64,000 nt of DNA, from the NCBI RefSeq assembly GCF_000314995.1, contig NZ_BAEO01000067.1:1-64000 (forward strand), read 5' to 3'. Shown in pieces: positions 16,092 to 25,864 of this stretch (its first letter is position 1; each line of letters starts with the position of its first letter). Under the pieces are notes generated by a model, which was given only the letters and a program-made list of their open reading frames with translations, was not told the origin of the DNA and searched no databases. This DNA is from Paraglaciecola arctica BSs20135 (lineage in GTDB: Bacteria; Pseudomonadota; Gammaproteobacteria; Enterobacterales; Alteromonadaceae). The translations under genes and the position numbers were made by a program.

Positions 16092-17453
16092 GTGGCATTT
16101 AAGAAAGAATTAAAAACAATTGTTCATTTGGCGTGGCCTTTGCTGGTTGCGCAAATCACCCAAACTTTGATGGGTGTGTCGGATACTATTATGGCTGGTC
16201 GCTATTCAGCTACCGATATGGCGGCTGTGGCCATAGGTTTTGGTTTTACCTTACCCATTATTGTGTTTGTGCAGGGCATAACCCTTGCCCTACCAGCTAT
16301 TATTTCGCGCTTCAATGGTTCAAAACAGATTGATAAAGTCGCAAACTATACTCATCAAATGGTGTGGCTTGCCTTGGCATTTTCCCTCCTAGCGGTATTG
16401 TTTGGCTTTGTATTTGAACCTTTAATGCAATATATCCAGATGGAAGAGGATTTACGTCGTATTACCACAGATTACATTCACTATATTCTGTATTCGATGC
16501 CTGCTTTTGCCTTGTATCAAGTGCTCAGAAACTACTGCGAAGGCTTATCTATTACTAAACCTAGCATGCTGATTATGGGTGTTGGTTTATTGGTGAATAT
16601 TCCTGTTAACTATGTGCTTATTTACGGTAAATTTGGCTTGCCAGAAATGGGCGGCGCAGGTTGTGGAGTGGCAACTGCATTAGTGTTTGTAGCTATGTTT
16701 ATTGCTACTTGGTTATATACACTCAAATCCAAAAAACTAGCGAAGTATGACTTGTATGCAAAACTGTACCGTCCCCATTATCAAGATATGTTGGAATGTT
16801 TGAAGTTAGGTTTGCCTATCGCCATGACCATTCTATTTGAAGTCACATTGTTTGCTGCTGTGGCCATTTTATTAGCGCCATTTGGATCAATAGTGGTGGC
16901 ATCCCACCAGGTGGCACTAAACTTTTCTGCACTGATGTTTATGATCCCCTTGAGTATTGGTATGGCAACCAGTATTCGAATTGGACATTTACTTGGCGAG
17001 CAAAATCCCGAGCAAGCAAAAATCGCCACAAAATGTGCTTTCTTTTTGGGTATTAGCATTGCTGCTTTTACCGCCACTTTAACGATAGTTGGTAGTGAAT
17101 TTATTGCTAAGTTATACAGTATTGATCCACCTGTGATTGAGTTAGCATCTAGTCTTTTATTATTTGCCGCTATGTTTCAATTTTCAGACGCTGTACAAGT
17201 AATATCAGGAACTTCACTGCGTGGTTACAAAGACACCACAGCAATGTTCTATTTAAGTTTTGTATCCTATTGGGTAGTCGGCATGACAATTGGATGTATA
17301 TTGGGGTTAACCGACTGGATAGTCCCGCAAATGGCAGCAGCTGGTTTTTGGATTGGTTTTATCTGTGGACTAAGCACAGCGGCAGTAACCTTGGGGCTAC
17401 GACTCAAATATATTCAAAACAAAATTGTTCAACTCGATACTGTTACAGCTTAA
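16092..17453 (+). CDS. MATE-family multidrug efflux transporter
   Basis: A 453-residue inner-membrane protein with about 12 transmembrane segments in two similar halves. It looks like the NorM branch: N-terminal LAWPLLVAQITQTLMGVSDTIMAGRYSATDMAAVAIG and, in the second half, GLPIAMTILFEVTLFAAVAILLAPFG. Such proteins export cationic drugs in exchange for Na+ or H+. The start is GTG at 16092. The MOSC gene starts twelve bases after the stop, so the two are probably cotranscribed. Confidence 0.93.
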   Translation: MAFKKELKTIVHLAWPLLVAQITQTLMGVSDTIMAGRYSATDMAAVAIGFGFTLPIIVFVQGITLALPAIISRFNGSKQIDKVANYTHQMVWLALAFSLLAVLFGFVFEPLMQYIQMEEDLRRITTDYIHYILYSMPAFALYQVLRNYCEGLSITKPSMLIMGVGLLVNIPVNYVLIYGKFGLPEMGGAGCGVATALVFVAMFIATWLYTLKSKKLAKYDLYAKLYRPHYQDMLECLKLGLPIAMTILFEVTLFAAVAILLAPFGSIVVASHQVALNFSALMFMIPLSIGMATSIRIGHLLGEQNPEQAKIATKCAFFLGISIAAFTATLTIVGSEFIAKLYSIDPPVIELASSLLLFAAMFQFSDAVQVISGTSLRGYKDTTAMFYLSFVSYWVVGMTIGCILGLTDWIVPQMAAAGFWIGFICGLSTAAVTLGLRLKYIQNKIVQLDTVTA

Positions 17454-17465
17454 AAGGAAGCCTGC

Positions 17466-17903
17466 ATGCAATTATTGGATATCGCTTTTCGAACTAAATC
17501 TAGAGCGCCAATGGAAACCAAAGTTGAGACTATGGTTTCCAAAGTTGCAGGCGTAGAAGATGATTTTAGAGGTAAACCTGGCAAACGTCAGGTAACAGTA
17601 CTCAGCCTGGAACAATGGCAACTTGCCTGTGATGAATTAGGAACAAGCCTTCCTTGGACAGTTAGGCGCGCTAATTTGTTGCTCGAAGGTGTTAGTTTTG
17701 ATGCAACTATGCTTGGTAAACAAATCAAAATAGGTCAGCTAATTTTATTAATTACCCGAGAGACAGACCCCTGCCCCAGAATGGATGCCCAACATCAAGG
17801 GCTTACCGAAGCTCTTACACCTGATTGGCGAGGTGGTGTATGTTGTAGGGTGATTGCAGATGGACGAGTTAAAATTGGCGATAAAATTGAGATCTTCAAC
17901 TAA
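17466..17903 (+). CDS. MOSC-domain protein
   Basis: A 145-residue protein covering one MOSC domain. Family features: the early basic FRTKSRAPME, GKRQVTVLS, the middle RRANLLLEGVSF, and the conserved Cys in ETDPCPRMD, which in relatives takes part in sulfur or molybdenum-cofactor chemistry. The C-terminus reads RGGVCCRVIADGRVKIGD. The exact reaction is unknown for stand-alone members. AAGGAAG precedes the ATG. Its place after moeA fits molybdenum-cofactor handling. Confidence 0.88.
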   Translation: MQLLDIAFRTKSRAPMETKVETMVSKVAGVEDDFRGKPGKRQVTVLSLEQWQLACDELGTSLPWTVRRANLLLEGVSFDATMLGKQIKIGQLILLITRETDPCPRMDAQHQGLTEALTPDWRGGVCCRVIADGRVKIGDKIEIFN

Positions 17904-18066
17904 ACCACAGTGAGCGCAGTGAATTAATTTAGTCAATATGAATGAATTTGCTCAATACACCCTGTCGCCCATGACAGGTTATATAATTTGCTGAAGGTGT
18001 CCAGCCACAGAATTGTCTTACAACTAGAATTTTCAGAGTGCAACTTACAATCAAACTCCAGCTTGT

Positions 18067-18085
18067 TAACCTGAATTCTGGATAA
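18067..18085. repeat. TAACCTGAA-type short repeat
   Basis: TAACCTGAATTCTGGATAA. The same 19-base word, with one or two changes, is at 30828-30846 and 41082-41100, always between genes. Confidence 0.75.
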
Positions 18086-18159
18086 CTATTGCCGAGCCAT
18101 AGGCCCTTCTAATCAACTAAGCCCGTTTAAAAAAGTGAGAATAAAGGAATAAATAAATT

Positions 18160-18181
18160 AACGTTATTAAATAATAACGTT
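18160..18181. promoter_or_regulatory. Palindrome upstream of the DUF2780 gene
   Basis: AACGTTATT and AATAACGTT flank AAAT. The perfect nine-base arms lie about 42 bases before the start codon at 18223. It could be an operator; no known regulator is implied. Confidence 0.45.
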
Positions 18182-18222
18182 TATTATTAGCGCTGTTATT
18201 CACAAACCAAATTGAAATTATT

Positions 18223-18762
18223 ATGAAAATCTCTTATTTACTTATTGTTGTATCCGCCCTTGCCTTCTCACCACAAAGTCACGCCGAAGGTTGGCTTGAT
18301 TCGATTAAAAGCATGTTTGGTATGGAAGCAGAAACAGCAACTGCTGCAATGCCTAACGTAGCAGATATGATCAGCTCTGTTAGCGAATCAGTAGGGATCG
18401 ATGAATCTCAAGCTACAGGTAGCTTAGCGTCAATCTTTAATTATGCCAAAGGAAACATCTCTGCCGAACAATTCAGTGGTTTAAGTGATTCACTGCCAGG
18501 TCTTGATTCATTAATGGGTGCGGTGCCAGATATCAGTGAAATGGCGTCTGGAAATGATTTAGGCGGGTTAATGGACAAAGCTGCTAGCTACAATGATTCA
18601 TTAAAAGCAATGAACGAGTTGAAAAAACAGTTCGAAGCTTTGGGTTTAAGTTCTGAGATGATCACCAAAGTAATCAGTAGTGCTAAAGCTTATCTAGATA
18701 CAGATGAAGGTCAAAAAATCAAACAACAATTGATGCAGGGATTAAGTCAGTTAACTTTGTAG
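18223..18762 (+). CDS. DUF2780-like secreted protein
   Basis: A 179-residue protein with a signal peptide (cleavage after SHA, residue 21). The mature part is small, helical and rich in Ser, Ala, Gly and Met (WLDSIKSMFGM). The C-terminal half resembles DUF2780 (ALGLSSEMITKVISSAKAYLDTDEGQKIKQQL). Function is unknown. It stands alone with a strong terminator behind it. Confidence 0.7.
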   Translation: MKISYLLIVVSALAFSPQSHAEGWLDSIKSMFGMEAETATAAMPNVADMISSVSESVGIDESQATGSLASIFNYAKGNISAEQFSGLSDSLPGLDSLMGAVPDISEMASGNDLGGLMDKAASYNDSLKAMNELKKQFEALGLSSEMITKVISSAKAYLDTDEGQKIKQQLMQGLSQLTL

Positions 18763-18771
18763 AACTTGTTT

Positions 18772-18800
18772 GGGCTTACTCATCACAGTAAGCCCGTTTT
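18772..18800 (+). terminator. Terminator after the DUF2780 gene
   Basis: GGGCTTACT (18772-18780) and AGTAAGCCC (18787-18795) form a perfect nine-base stem with a six-base loop, followed by GTTTT. Confidence 0.88.
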
Positions 18801-18936
18801 CGTCTAATCACCCCATGATTTGACGCAAGTTCACTAGAATAATCCTGTCAATATTAAAAAGCCCATAAAAAATTTGTTCAAATTTAATAGTAGAACCAAG
18901 TAACTTAGAATTTTTTATCATTTAAAAGGAAAGACC

Positions 18937-19776
18937 ATGGATTCAGTTGAAACACAATTACAAACCTTCTATGACAAAGCTATTACCTTAGGCACGGAAT
19001 ACGGTACCCAATTTATACTCGCTATAGTTGTACTGGTAGTTGGTTTGTGGGTTATTGGTAAATTAAGTAATGGCGTTAGGCGTAGTGCAGTTAAAGGTTT
19101 ACCAGACGAAACCTTAGCAAAATTTTTAACCAACATTTTTGAAGTAATACTAAAAGTGTTATTGGTGATCAGCGTAGCATCGATGATCGGTATTCAAACC
19201 ACCTCATTTATAGCTATTTTAGGTGCAGCAGGTTTAGCTGTCGGACTAGCACTGCAAGGCAGTTTGTCTAACTTTGCTGGCGGTGTCATGGTGTTAATAT
19301 TTCGCCCATTCAAAGTAGGAGATTACGTTGGAGCACAAGGTTTAGAGGGTGAAGTAACGGATATAGGTATTTTTGTTACTACCTTTATTACCTTCGACAA
19401 ACGCATCATCATTGTACCTAATGGTCCTTTGGCTAACGGTAACATCATCAACTACACCGCAAGTGATGTAAGAGCGGTAGAGATATCTATTGGTATTTCT
19501 TACTCAGATGATATTGCAAAAGGTAAAGCGGCAATGGAAGCTGTACTAAAAGCGGATCCAAGAGTATTACAAGACGAAGGTAACGTAGTCGCTGTAGTTG
19601 ATTTAGGCACCAGCTCAGTTGACTTTTTAGTCAGGGCTTTCGCTAAAACTGATGACTATTGGGCGTTATATTTTGATATACGTCCTGCACTTAAAGCTGC
19701 AGTTGAAGAAGCGGGCTTAACTATCCCATTCCCACAACGGGATATACATATGATCCAACAAAGTGCTCAAGACTAA
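18937..19776 (+). CDS. mscS: MscS-type mechanosensitive channel
   Basis: A 279-residue inner-membrane protein of the size of E. coli MscS (286). It has three transmembrane segments: about 24-44, 65-87 and the pore helix 91-120 (LGAAGLAVGLALQGSLSNFAGGVMVLIF) with the Gly/Ala packing of TM3. The beta domain follows, with FRPFKVGDYV and PNGPLANGNIINYT, then the alpha/beta C-terminus. It opens under membrane tension to release solutes. AAAGGAAAG precedes the ATG. Confidence 0.94.
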   Translation: MDSVETQLQTFYDKAITLGTEYGTQFILAIVVLVVGLWVIGKLSNGVRRSAVKGLPDETLAKFLTNIFEVILKVLLVISVASMIGIQTTSFIAILGAAGLAVGLALQGSLSNFAGGVMVLIFRPFKVGDYVGAQGLEGEVTDIGIFVTTFITFDKRIIIVPNGPLANGNIINYTASDVRAVEISIGISYSDDIAKGKAAMEAVLKADPRVLQDEGNVVAVVDLGTSSVDFLVRAFAKTDDYWALYFDIRPALKAAVEEAGLTIPFPQRDIHMIQQSAQD

Positions 19777-19805
19777 GGCCACTCCTTAACACTAAGCATT
19801 TAAAC

Positions 19806-19844
19806 AATAGGCGCACTCACTTTAAACAGTGAACTGCGCCTATT
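19806..19844. terminator. Bidirectional terminator between mscS and GH31
   Basis: AATAGGCGCA (19806-19815) pairs with TGCGCCTATT (19835-19844), with an inner CACT/AGTG pair. It is followed by TTATTT on the plus side and preceded by A residues, so it can serve both convergent genes. It overlaps the GH31 stop codon. Confidence 0.85.
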
Positions 19845-22308
19845 TTATTTCTAGCTCCACATCTTCAGACCAATTAAATTTAAGCTGTATAACCTTGCTC
19901 TTTTTGTCCCAAAACCCTGCTTCACTGGCATCTGCAAACTTTTGTTTATCTTCAACAATATCAACGGGCTTTTGATTAATTAAGATCACTTTGGCTGACG
20001 TTTTCCAGTTGTGAACCAACAAGGTTAACGATCGAGTAGCTGGCATTGATTGATATTGACCTTGGCGTTTTAGACTAATACTGAGTTGCCCATTTTTATG
20101 TAGCCCATTAAAAATCAGTGTTTCAAAGGTTTTATTTTTTATGGCGTTAGGATCAATTCCATCATCATCATACATAATGCCAGATGAGGACTTAATAGAC
20201 GGGTCGGCGTAATAATGTAAGCTCAAGGCTTGAGTGGTGTAGTCGTCTGTCGATTGCACAGGCTCTACCATAGGGATAAACGAACCTCCACGCACCATCA
20301 CAGGCAATCTATCGAGCTGTGTAGCTAATTGGATAGTCTGATTGCCTTGATACTTTTTATCTGTCCAATAGTCGAACCAGACACCTTGAGGTAAATCCAT
20401 AGATATTGCACTTAGATTAGGTTCGGTGATAGGTTTGACTAAAAAAGCGTCCCCCCAAAAATAGCTATCTTTTATATCTATTAAGTTTTGATTTGATGAG
20501 TCTTCAAAAAACACCGGGCGCATTAGAGGCATGCCCGTTAGGCTATTTTCGTAAGCTAAAGAATAATTGTATGGCAGCATGGCATAACGCAACTTTACGT
20601 ATTCCCGTAAAATATCTTTGGTCTGCTTATCATGAAAGATAGGCTCTGGGGCTATATTATCTTGGGCATGAGGCCTAAATACCGGTTGAAAAACCCCGTA
20701 TTGTAACCAGCGAATATACAGTTCTTGATCAAACTCTTCACCACCGGCAAAACCGCCTAAATCAGAATGGGTATAACCTAATCCCAACAAGCCCATTTGT
20801 AATGACAGCTCAACTTGTGGTTTAAGGCCATCCCAAGAACGACTAACATCACCGGTCCATGGGATCATGCCAAATCGCTGTGAGCCAACAAAACCAGAAC
20901 GCATCATAATAAATGGACGCTGCGAAGGGGCAATTGCCAACTGATTCTCATAAAGCTGTTTTGCCCACATATGCCCATATGCATTATGAATTTCATCGCC
21001 TGTCACTTGTAAGCCATTGAAGTTATGAATACTGTCAGCAGGATGCACTTCTGGCTCTCCTAAGTCTCCCCACCAACCAGCGACACCTTGTTTGAATAAA
21101 TCCGTGTAAATGCCGTTAAACCAGTCAATGGCGTTGTTATCAAATACATCAATTAGCCCAGTATTGCCGAAATAGAAATCAAATCGTCTGGGGGCACCAG
21201 CATGATTTTTGGCTAACACCTGATTATCGACCGCTTCTTGCCACTTATCTGAAGTGGATAAAATAAAGGGTTCAGTGATCAAAATAGTCTTAACCCCTTT
21301 GGCTTTAAAGTCAGCCATCATCTTCTGAGGCGTAGGGAAAGTTTGCTTGTCCCAGTCTAAGTTACCCATAAAACCTTTAATGTCATTACCAAACCAATAC
21401 AAATCCAACACCACCGCATCTAGAGGGAAGTCTTGATCGATAAATCCTTGCACGGTATCCCGTGTTTGTTGCTCAGTTTTATAGCCAAAACGAGAGGCAA
21501 AGTTACCCAAAGCCCAACGTGGCGGCAGAGGTTGTTTACCGGTTATTTCTACAAAGTTTTGGATTATATTTGGATAGTCTGTACCTGCAACTACCACATA
21601 GGCAGTACGCCCACCCACGGCTTCAAATTGCATAATATCCGACTCGGTATGGCCTAAGTCCATATAACCACTAGCTGAATTATCAAAAATCAGCGCGTAG
21701 TGGCGATTAGACATCACCGCAGACAAGCCAAAGTACATTTGATTAGATTGTGTGGTGTAACCATAATCTGCCTTGTTATATAGGGGAAAACGGTGCCCGC
21801 GTCTGTCCATTCCTAACACCCGTTGTCCGCCACCCATTAACTTTTCATTTTGTTGCAGCTTAAATCGGAAACCCCGTTGTGTATCTTCTAAAAATAAACC
21901 GACTTCCTCTTCGACAAGTAGTTTTCCACCTTGGTAATAGTGTATTTTCAAAGGTGATTTATCGATTATGGCGGTTAATTTCCCTGTGCTTAGCTGTAAT
22001 GCGTTGAGGGTGTTTTTTAAGTCCAATTCAACAGTCTCTTGACTATCCTCAAGGGCAAAAGAAGGTAATTGTTTGGTATTATTAGGTTGATAAAATACCT
22101 CTAAGGAGTTGGCTGAATAAGCGGTAACAGATACTTTTCCTGCATCAGTTAAAACAACCAGACTATTACCTTCAAGCCTATGACTTTGGTATTCTGCGGC
22201 CTGTGATAATGAACTAAAAAGTACAAAAACAAACAGAGTCATTGATTTAAAAAGTGTGGGTGCTTTATGTGAAAAAGTGCTAAAAATCGTGTCTTTAATA
22301 AAAAACAT
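19840..22308 (-). CDS. Glycoside hydrolase family 31 (alpha-glucosidase-like), exported
   Basis: An 822-residue protein with an N-terminal signal region (hydrophobic about 23-37, ending SLSQA). The GH31 barrel covers about 260-600. The nucleophile region reads GWWGDLGEPEVHP and the acid region YTHSDLGGFAGG. The stretch PLPPRWALGNFASRFGY marks the start of the barrel. C-terminal beta domains follow. It probably removes alpha-linked glucose or related sugars from oligosaccharides in the periplasm. The next two genes upstream encode an esterase and a GH13 amylase in the same direction, so this is an alpha-glucan locus. A start at Met23 is possible. Confidence 0.92.
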   Translation of the reverse strand: MFFIKDTIFSTFSHKAPTLFKSMTLFVFVLFSSLSQAAEYQSHRLEGNSLVVLTDAGKVSVTAYSANSLEVFYQPNNTKQLPSFALEDSQETVELDLKNTLNALQLSTGKLTAIIDKSPLKIHYYQGGKLLVEEEVGLFLEDTQRGFRFKLQQNEKLMGGGQRVLGMDRRGHRFPLYNKADYGYTTQSNQMYFGLSAVMSNRHYALIFDNSASGYMDLGHTESDIMQFEAVGGRTAYVVVAGTDYPNIIQNFVEITGKQPLPPRWALGNFASRFGYKTEQQTRDTVQGFIDQDFPLDAVVLDLYWFGNDIKGFMGNLDWDKQTFPTPQKMMADFKAKGVKTILITEPFILSTSDKWQEAVDNQVLAKNHAGAPRRFDFYFGNTGLIDVFDNNAIDWFNGIYTDLFKQGVAGWWGDLGEPEVHPADSIHNFNGLQVTGDEIHNAYGHMWAKQLYENQLAIAPSQRPFIMMRSGFVGSQRFGMIPWTGDVSRSWDGLKPQVELSLQMGLLGLGYTHSDLGGFAGGEEFDQELYIRWLQYGVFQPVFRPHAQDNIAPEPIFHDKQTKDILREYVKLRYAMLPYNYSLAYENSLTGMPLMRPVFFEDSSNQNLIDIKDSYFWGDAFLVKPITEPNLSAISMDLPQGVWFDYWTDKKYQGNQTIQLATQLDRLPVMVRGGSFIPMVEPVQSTDDYTTQALSLHYYADPSIKSSSGIMYDDDGIDPNAIKNKTFETLIFNGLHKNGQLSISLKRQGQYQSMPATRSLTLLVHNWKTSAKVILINQKPVDIVEDKQKFADASEAGFWDKKSKVIQLKFNWSEDVELEIK

Positions 22309-22351
22309 ATTGATTATCTTCTAGGTAAATGTGGATAAATACGGGATGTAA

Positions 22352-23203
22352 TTAGAAAGCAGGCTCTTGTTGAAATAACCATTGAACGGCTTCAGAAAAC
22401 TCAGCTCGCCATAACTTCTCATTGTGTTCACCATTAGGTACACGTTTAAACAACGTATTTTTCCGAGGATGACCTTGTTGTCTGAGTTGTCGTTGCATTT
22501 TAGCAGTATCGGCTATCATGCCATCGCCTTCTTTATCGCCATACATCACATACAAGCGAGCATCTAACTGGGCTTTTTTAAGTTTGCTAAAAGAAAACAC
22601 ATCTTGCGAATACCAGTAAGAAGGCGAAAAGATACCAGCTTTACTGAATACCTCTGGATAAGCATGAATGGCATAGTGGGAAATCAATCCGCCCATAGAG
22701 CTTCCCATAATTGCCGTGTGTAACCGGTCAGATTGGGTGCGGAAATTGGTGTCGATATAAGGTTTAACAACCTCTACAACAAAATCCATATATTGTTTAC
22801 CTTGGGCTTCGCCAAAACGTTTATTTTCCCATGGAGACAATTCATTCATGCGAAAATCAGCATCGTTATCAATGCCTACAACTATCACCTCAAGGCCCTG
22901 CTTTTCAGCGAGTTGGTTGAGTGACTCGTCAACTCCCCACTCTCCTGCAAACGCAGTCATGTCATCAAATAAGTTTTGTCCATCGTGCATATAAATGACC
23001 GGGTAAGATTTTTCAGAGTTGTGATAACTAGGTGGTAAATACAAGCGAATACTGCGCTGGCGTTCTAGTTCGGACATCACAAATTGATAGGGTAATACTT
23101 GTACATTGTCAGTTGCAGTAGAGGTTTTTGTTGGCTCACTACAGGCGGACAATAACAATGTGAATGTAAACAAAATCCCTCGAATAGCTGACTGATGGCT
23201 CAT
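22352..23203 (-). CDS. Alpha/beta-hydrolase esterase, lipoprotein
   Basis: A 283-residue protein with a lipobox (LLLSAC, Cys about 21). The Fes/esterase-D-type fold has PVIYMHDGQNLFDD, the nucleophile elbow GSSMGG (Ser about 169) and a late His in NGEHNEKLWR. Relatives hydrolyse ester bonds of siderophores or carbohydrates. Here the GH13/GH31 neighbours point to deacylation of a glucan. The start overlaps the GH13 stop by four bases, so the genes are coupled. Confidence 0.85.
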   Translation of the reverse strand: MSHQSAIRGILFTFTLLLSACSEPTKTSTATDNVQVLPYQFVMSELERQRSIRLYLPPSYHNSEKSYPVIYMHDGQNLFDDMTAFAGEWGVDESLNQLAEKQGLEVIVVGIDNDADFRMNELSPWENKRFGEAQGKQYMDFVVEVVKPYIDTNFRTQSDRLHTAIMGSSMGGLISHYAIHAYPEVFSKAGIFSPSYWYSQDVFSFSKLKKAQLDARLYVMYGDKEGDGMIADTAKMQRQLRQQGHPRKNTLFKRVPNGEHNEKLWRAEFSEAVQWLFQQEPAF

Positions 23204-25182
23204 AGCTGGATCACCACAGATTGCATCGGCGCTAAACTCAACTCCATCACGCCTAATTTATCCTCAACAATCAGGGTTTGTTTTGTGCCTGTTAATAAAT
23301 CCACACCTACATAGGCATCAGTATTCAGTTTTAATGTGTCGAGTTGTTCTGCATTCAAAACCACAGCTAAATTGATGCTGCGCTGCTGCTCAAAATGACT
23401 GATCACTAACACTCGTTGATTATCTGTATAACGAACAAAGGCCACTAACTTATCAGCACTATTAATACCAGTTTGACTGTTTAATACTTCGCCTGTTTGG
23501 GCATCTGCAACTTGGTCGGGTTTGAAACTTATTGGCATATAACTTCCTAACATGGCTGGGTGAAAAGCAGAGATCTTCATCACATCAACATAATAACTGC
23601 GTAACAATTGTTCAGACTCACTCAATTGGCCGCCATCGAACTTGCCGTTATTCATCCAACGTTGGTGAGCGGGAACACCACCATAATCAAAAATGCTGGT
23701 GCGAGACGGATCACCAAAACCTAAGTCTTCACTGCCGTCTTCACCCACTTCTTGGCCAAAATACAGCAAAGTGGGTGAACGGCTTATCAATGCAGACACC
23801 ACCAAAGCAGGTTTACCCATTTGTGCACCACCGACTCTGCCAGCAAAGTCATCACTGGCAATACGTTGTTCATCGTGATTTTCTAGAAAGTGCAACATAT
23901 GTTGTTCAATATCTTGAAGCCCTGATTGGATATGATGTAACACTTTAGCTTTTTCTTTTCCTTGCATAATGGCTTTTAGGCTATCGTAAAATTCAACTTT
24001 ATCGTACAAATAGTCCATTTTCCCAAACTGAATATACTGGCGATATAATTCAGGGTTGTACACTTCAGCTAATAAAAAGGCATCAGGCTTTTTAATTTTT
24101 ATAGATGAATTTAAGTAACTCCAAAATTCCACTGGCACCATTTCGGCCATATCATAACGAAACCCATCTACTCCTTTGTCTAACCAATAGCCTGTAATAT
24201 CACGAAACTTAAGCCAAGAATCAGGCACCTTTTTATCTGACCAAAATGCCACATGTTGTTTAATACCCAGTTGCATGTATTGCTCAGGTAGCCGCGGGAA
24301 GTCGTAACTACCATCAGGTTTAACACCATAATTAACCTTGACTGTTTCATACCAATCATGGAAGTGCGGCTGTGCTTTACGAGAGCCGTTTCCTGTCCAT
24401 TTAGCGGGTGATTCAGCAAATTTCCCATCAGACATAGGATTGGCATCGCCCCCTAAAGGTTGATATCCATCAAGAGGTAAAGGTACTTGGAAATCCTCTC
24501 CTACCACGTAATAAAAATTATTATTTTGGGCGTACTCAACACTTGTATCGTCTTGTTCACCAAAGTCCCTCATACCTTCAGGCTTAGCTAAGGATTGATA
24601 ATTACGCGCCACATGATTAGGCACTATATCAATGATGACCTGCATACCATTTTTATGGGTTCTTGCAATTAACGCCTCAAACTCTTGTAAACGTTTGGCT
24701 GGATCATCTGCCAGATCAGGATTGACTGAATAATAATCTTTAACCGCATAAGGCGAACCTGCACGGCCTTTAACCACATCAGGATCATCAGGAGTAATAC
24801 CATAAGCTGAATAATCGGTGATCAGATCGTGGTGTGGCACACCTGTATACCAAATATGTGTGGTGCCAAGTTCTTTAATGCCTTGTAGAGCAGTATCAGT
24901 AAAGTCACTAAACTTACCTACACCATTATCTTCAATAGTGCCCCAAGGTTTATTAGTGGTGTTGGTATTCCCAAAAAGTCGAGTAAACACTTGGTAGACA
25001 ACTGGTTTACCAAGTGGCTTTTTAGGTAATAGATTTTTAATGGGCATACTATCTGTTTGCTTTTGTGTCGATAATTCTTCTTTAGGTGCAGGTGAACACC
25101 CAGTAATTGCGGTCAAGAGTACAATAAACAAAATAGTGTTTTTACGCTTAGCTAATTTTGTTTCAAACATTGCTGCAAACAT
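23200..25182 (-). CDS. Glycoside hydrolase family 13 alpha-amylase, lipoprotein
   Basis: A 660-residue enzyme with lipobox ITGC near residue 29. The GH13 motifs are in order: DIVPNHVA (region I), GFRYDMAEM with the nucleophile Asp (II), LLAEVY with the acid Glu (III) and FLENHDEQR with the transition-state Asp (IV). A C-terminal beta-sandwich domain starts near 570. It cleaves alpha-1,4-glucans; lipid anchoring suggests action at the outer membrane or in the periplasm. It is the first gene of the minus-strand operon GH13-esterase-GH31. Confidence 0.93.
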   Translation of the reverse strand: MFAAMFETKLAKRKNTILFIVLLTAITGCSPAPKEELSTQKQTDSMPIKNLLPKKPLGKPVVYQVFTRLFGNTNTTNKPWGTIEDNGVGKFSDFTDTALQGIKELGTTHIWYTGVPHHDLITDYSAYGITPDDPDVVKGRAGSPYAVKDYYSVNPDLADDPAKRLQEFEALIARTHKNGMQVIIDIVPNHVARNYQSLAKPEGMRDFGEQDDTSVEYAQNNNFYYVVGEDFQVPLPLDGYQPLGGDANPMSDGKFAESPAKWTGNGSRKAQPHFHDWYETVKVNYGVKPDGSYDFPRLPEQYMQLGIKQHVAFWSDKKVPDSWLKFRDITGYWLDKGVDGFRYDMAEMVPVEFWSYLNSSIKIKKPDAFLLAEVYNPELYRQYIQFGKMDYLYDKVEFYDSLKAIMQGKEKAKVLHHIQSGLQDIEQHMLHFLENHDEQRIASDDFAGRVGGAQMGKPALVVSALISRSPTLLYFGQEVGEDGSEDLGFGDPSRTSIFDYGGVPAHQRWMNNGKFDGGQLSESEQLLRSYYVDVMKISAFHPAMLGSYMPISFKPDQVADAQTGEVLNSQTGINSADKLVAFVRYTDNQRVLVISHFEQQRSINLAVVLNAEQLDTLKLNTDAYVGVDLLTGTKQTLIVEDKLGVMELSLAPMQSVVIQL

Positions 25183-25375
25183 ATAATAGGTTCCTTCGAT
25201 AAAGCTTGCTAAATCATACCTCTAGCGGCTGTTATCTAATAGTATCTTACATACGTATTCACAACTTATTCACAAACCAAAAAGTAATCAGTTTCCAAAA
25301 TCAGATCGTTTGGTAATCCTTAAACTGTTATCATTAGGCTCTAATTTCAGGTATTACCAAGAAGTGACAAACTAA

Positions 25376-25636
25376 ATGAAAATATTAATCAGAAACCTTG
25401 ACAGAGAAACCACAGAGCAAGAACTACAAACGGCCTTTGAGGTACATGGAAAAGTGCAATCTTGCGATATAGTTAAAGAAAAATCTAACGGTTTATCAAA
25501 GGGTTTTGGTTTTGTTGAAATGCCTAAACCAGGTGATGCAAAAGTCGCTGTAAAGAACTTAAACGACAGTATGTTAGGTGCTAATAAAATCAGAGTTAAA
25601 TACGCTGAAAGTAAAGCTGACACTCAAACCAATTAG
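25376..25636 (+). CDS. RRM-domain RNA-binding protein
   Basis: An 86-residue single RNA-recognition motif. RNP2 is ILIRNL (residues 3-8) and RNP1 is KGFGFVEM (about 42-49). Such small RRM proteins bind single-stranded RNA and are often cold-induced in marine bacteria; regulation here is not visible. It is monocistronic. Confidence 0.92.
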   Translation: MKILIRNLDRETTEQELQTAFEVHGKVQSCDIVKEKSNGLSKGFGFVEMPKPGDAKVAVKNLNDSMLGANKIRVKYAESKADTQTN

Positions 25637-25864
25637 CACAATAATCGAATTCAAGCCCCCTTATAAAATATTTTTCGTGATTAATTTCGTTTAAATTTAT
25701 TGCCTACTTCTGGCATTATTTATATGAAATAAAAAGTAAACTATGGGCACCACCAAACAGTAATATTGGACTAGGTAAAAGGGGGAGATCTCTATTAACA
25801 AGGCCGTATATATCGAAAGCCATATTGCTAACTCAAATTATAATTAAGCTTGCTCGTCAGTAAT

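Larger units (their letters stand above)
17904..18222. other. Intergenic region between the MOSC gene and the DUF2780 gene
   Basis: Holds a small hairpin (CCTGTC 17961-17966 with GACAGG 17973-17978), a copy of the TAACCTGAA repeat (18067-18085) and a palindrome (18160-18181). No gene is seen. Confidence 0.6.

Noticed and set aside
17903-17925. ACCACAGTGAGCGCAGTG as a third CACAGAG repeat.
   Set aside because: Only ACCACAG is shared, with no opposite arm.
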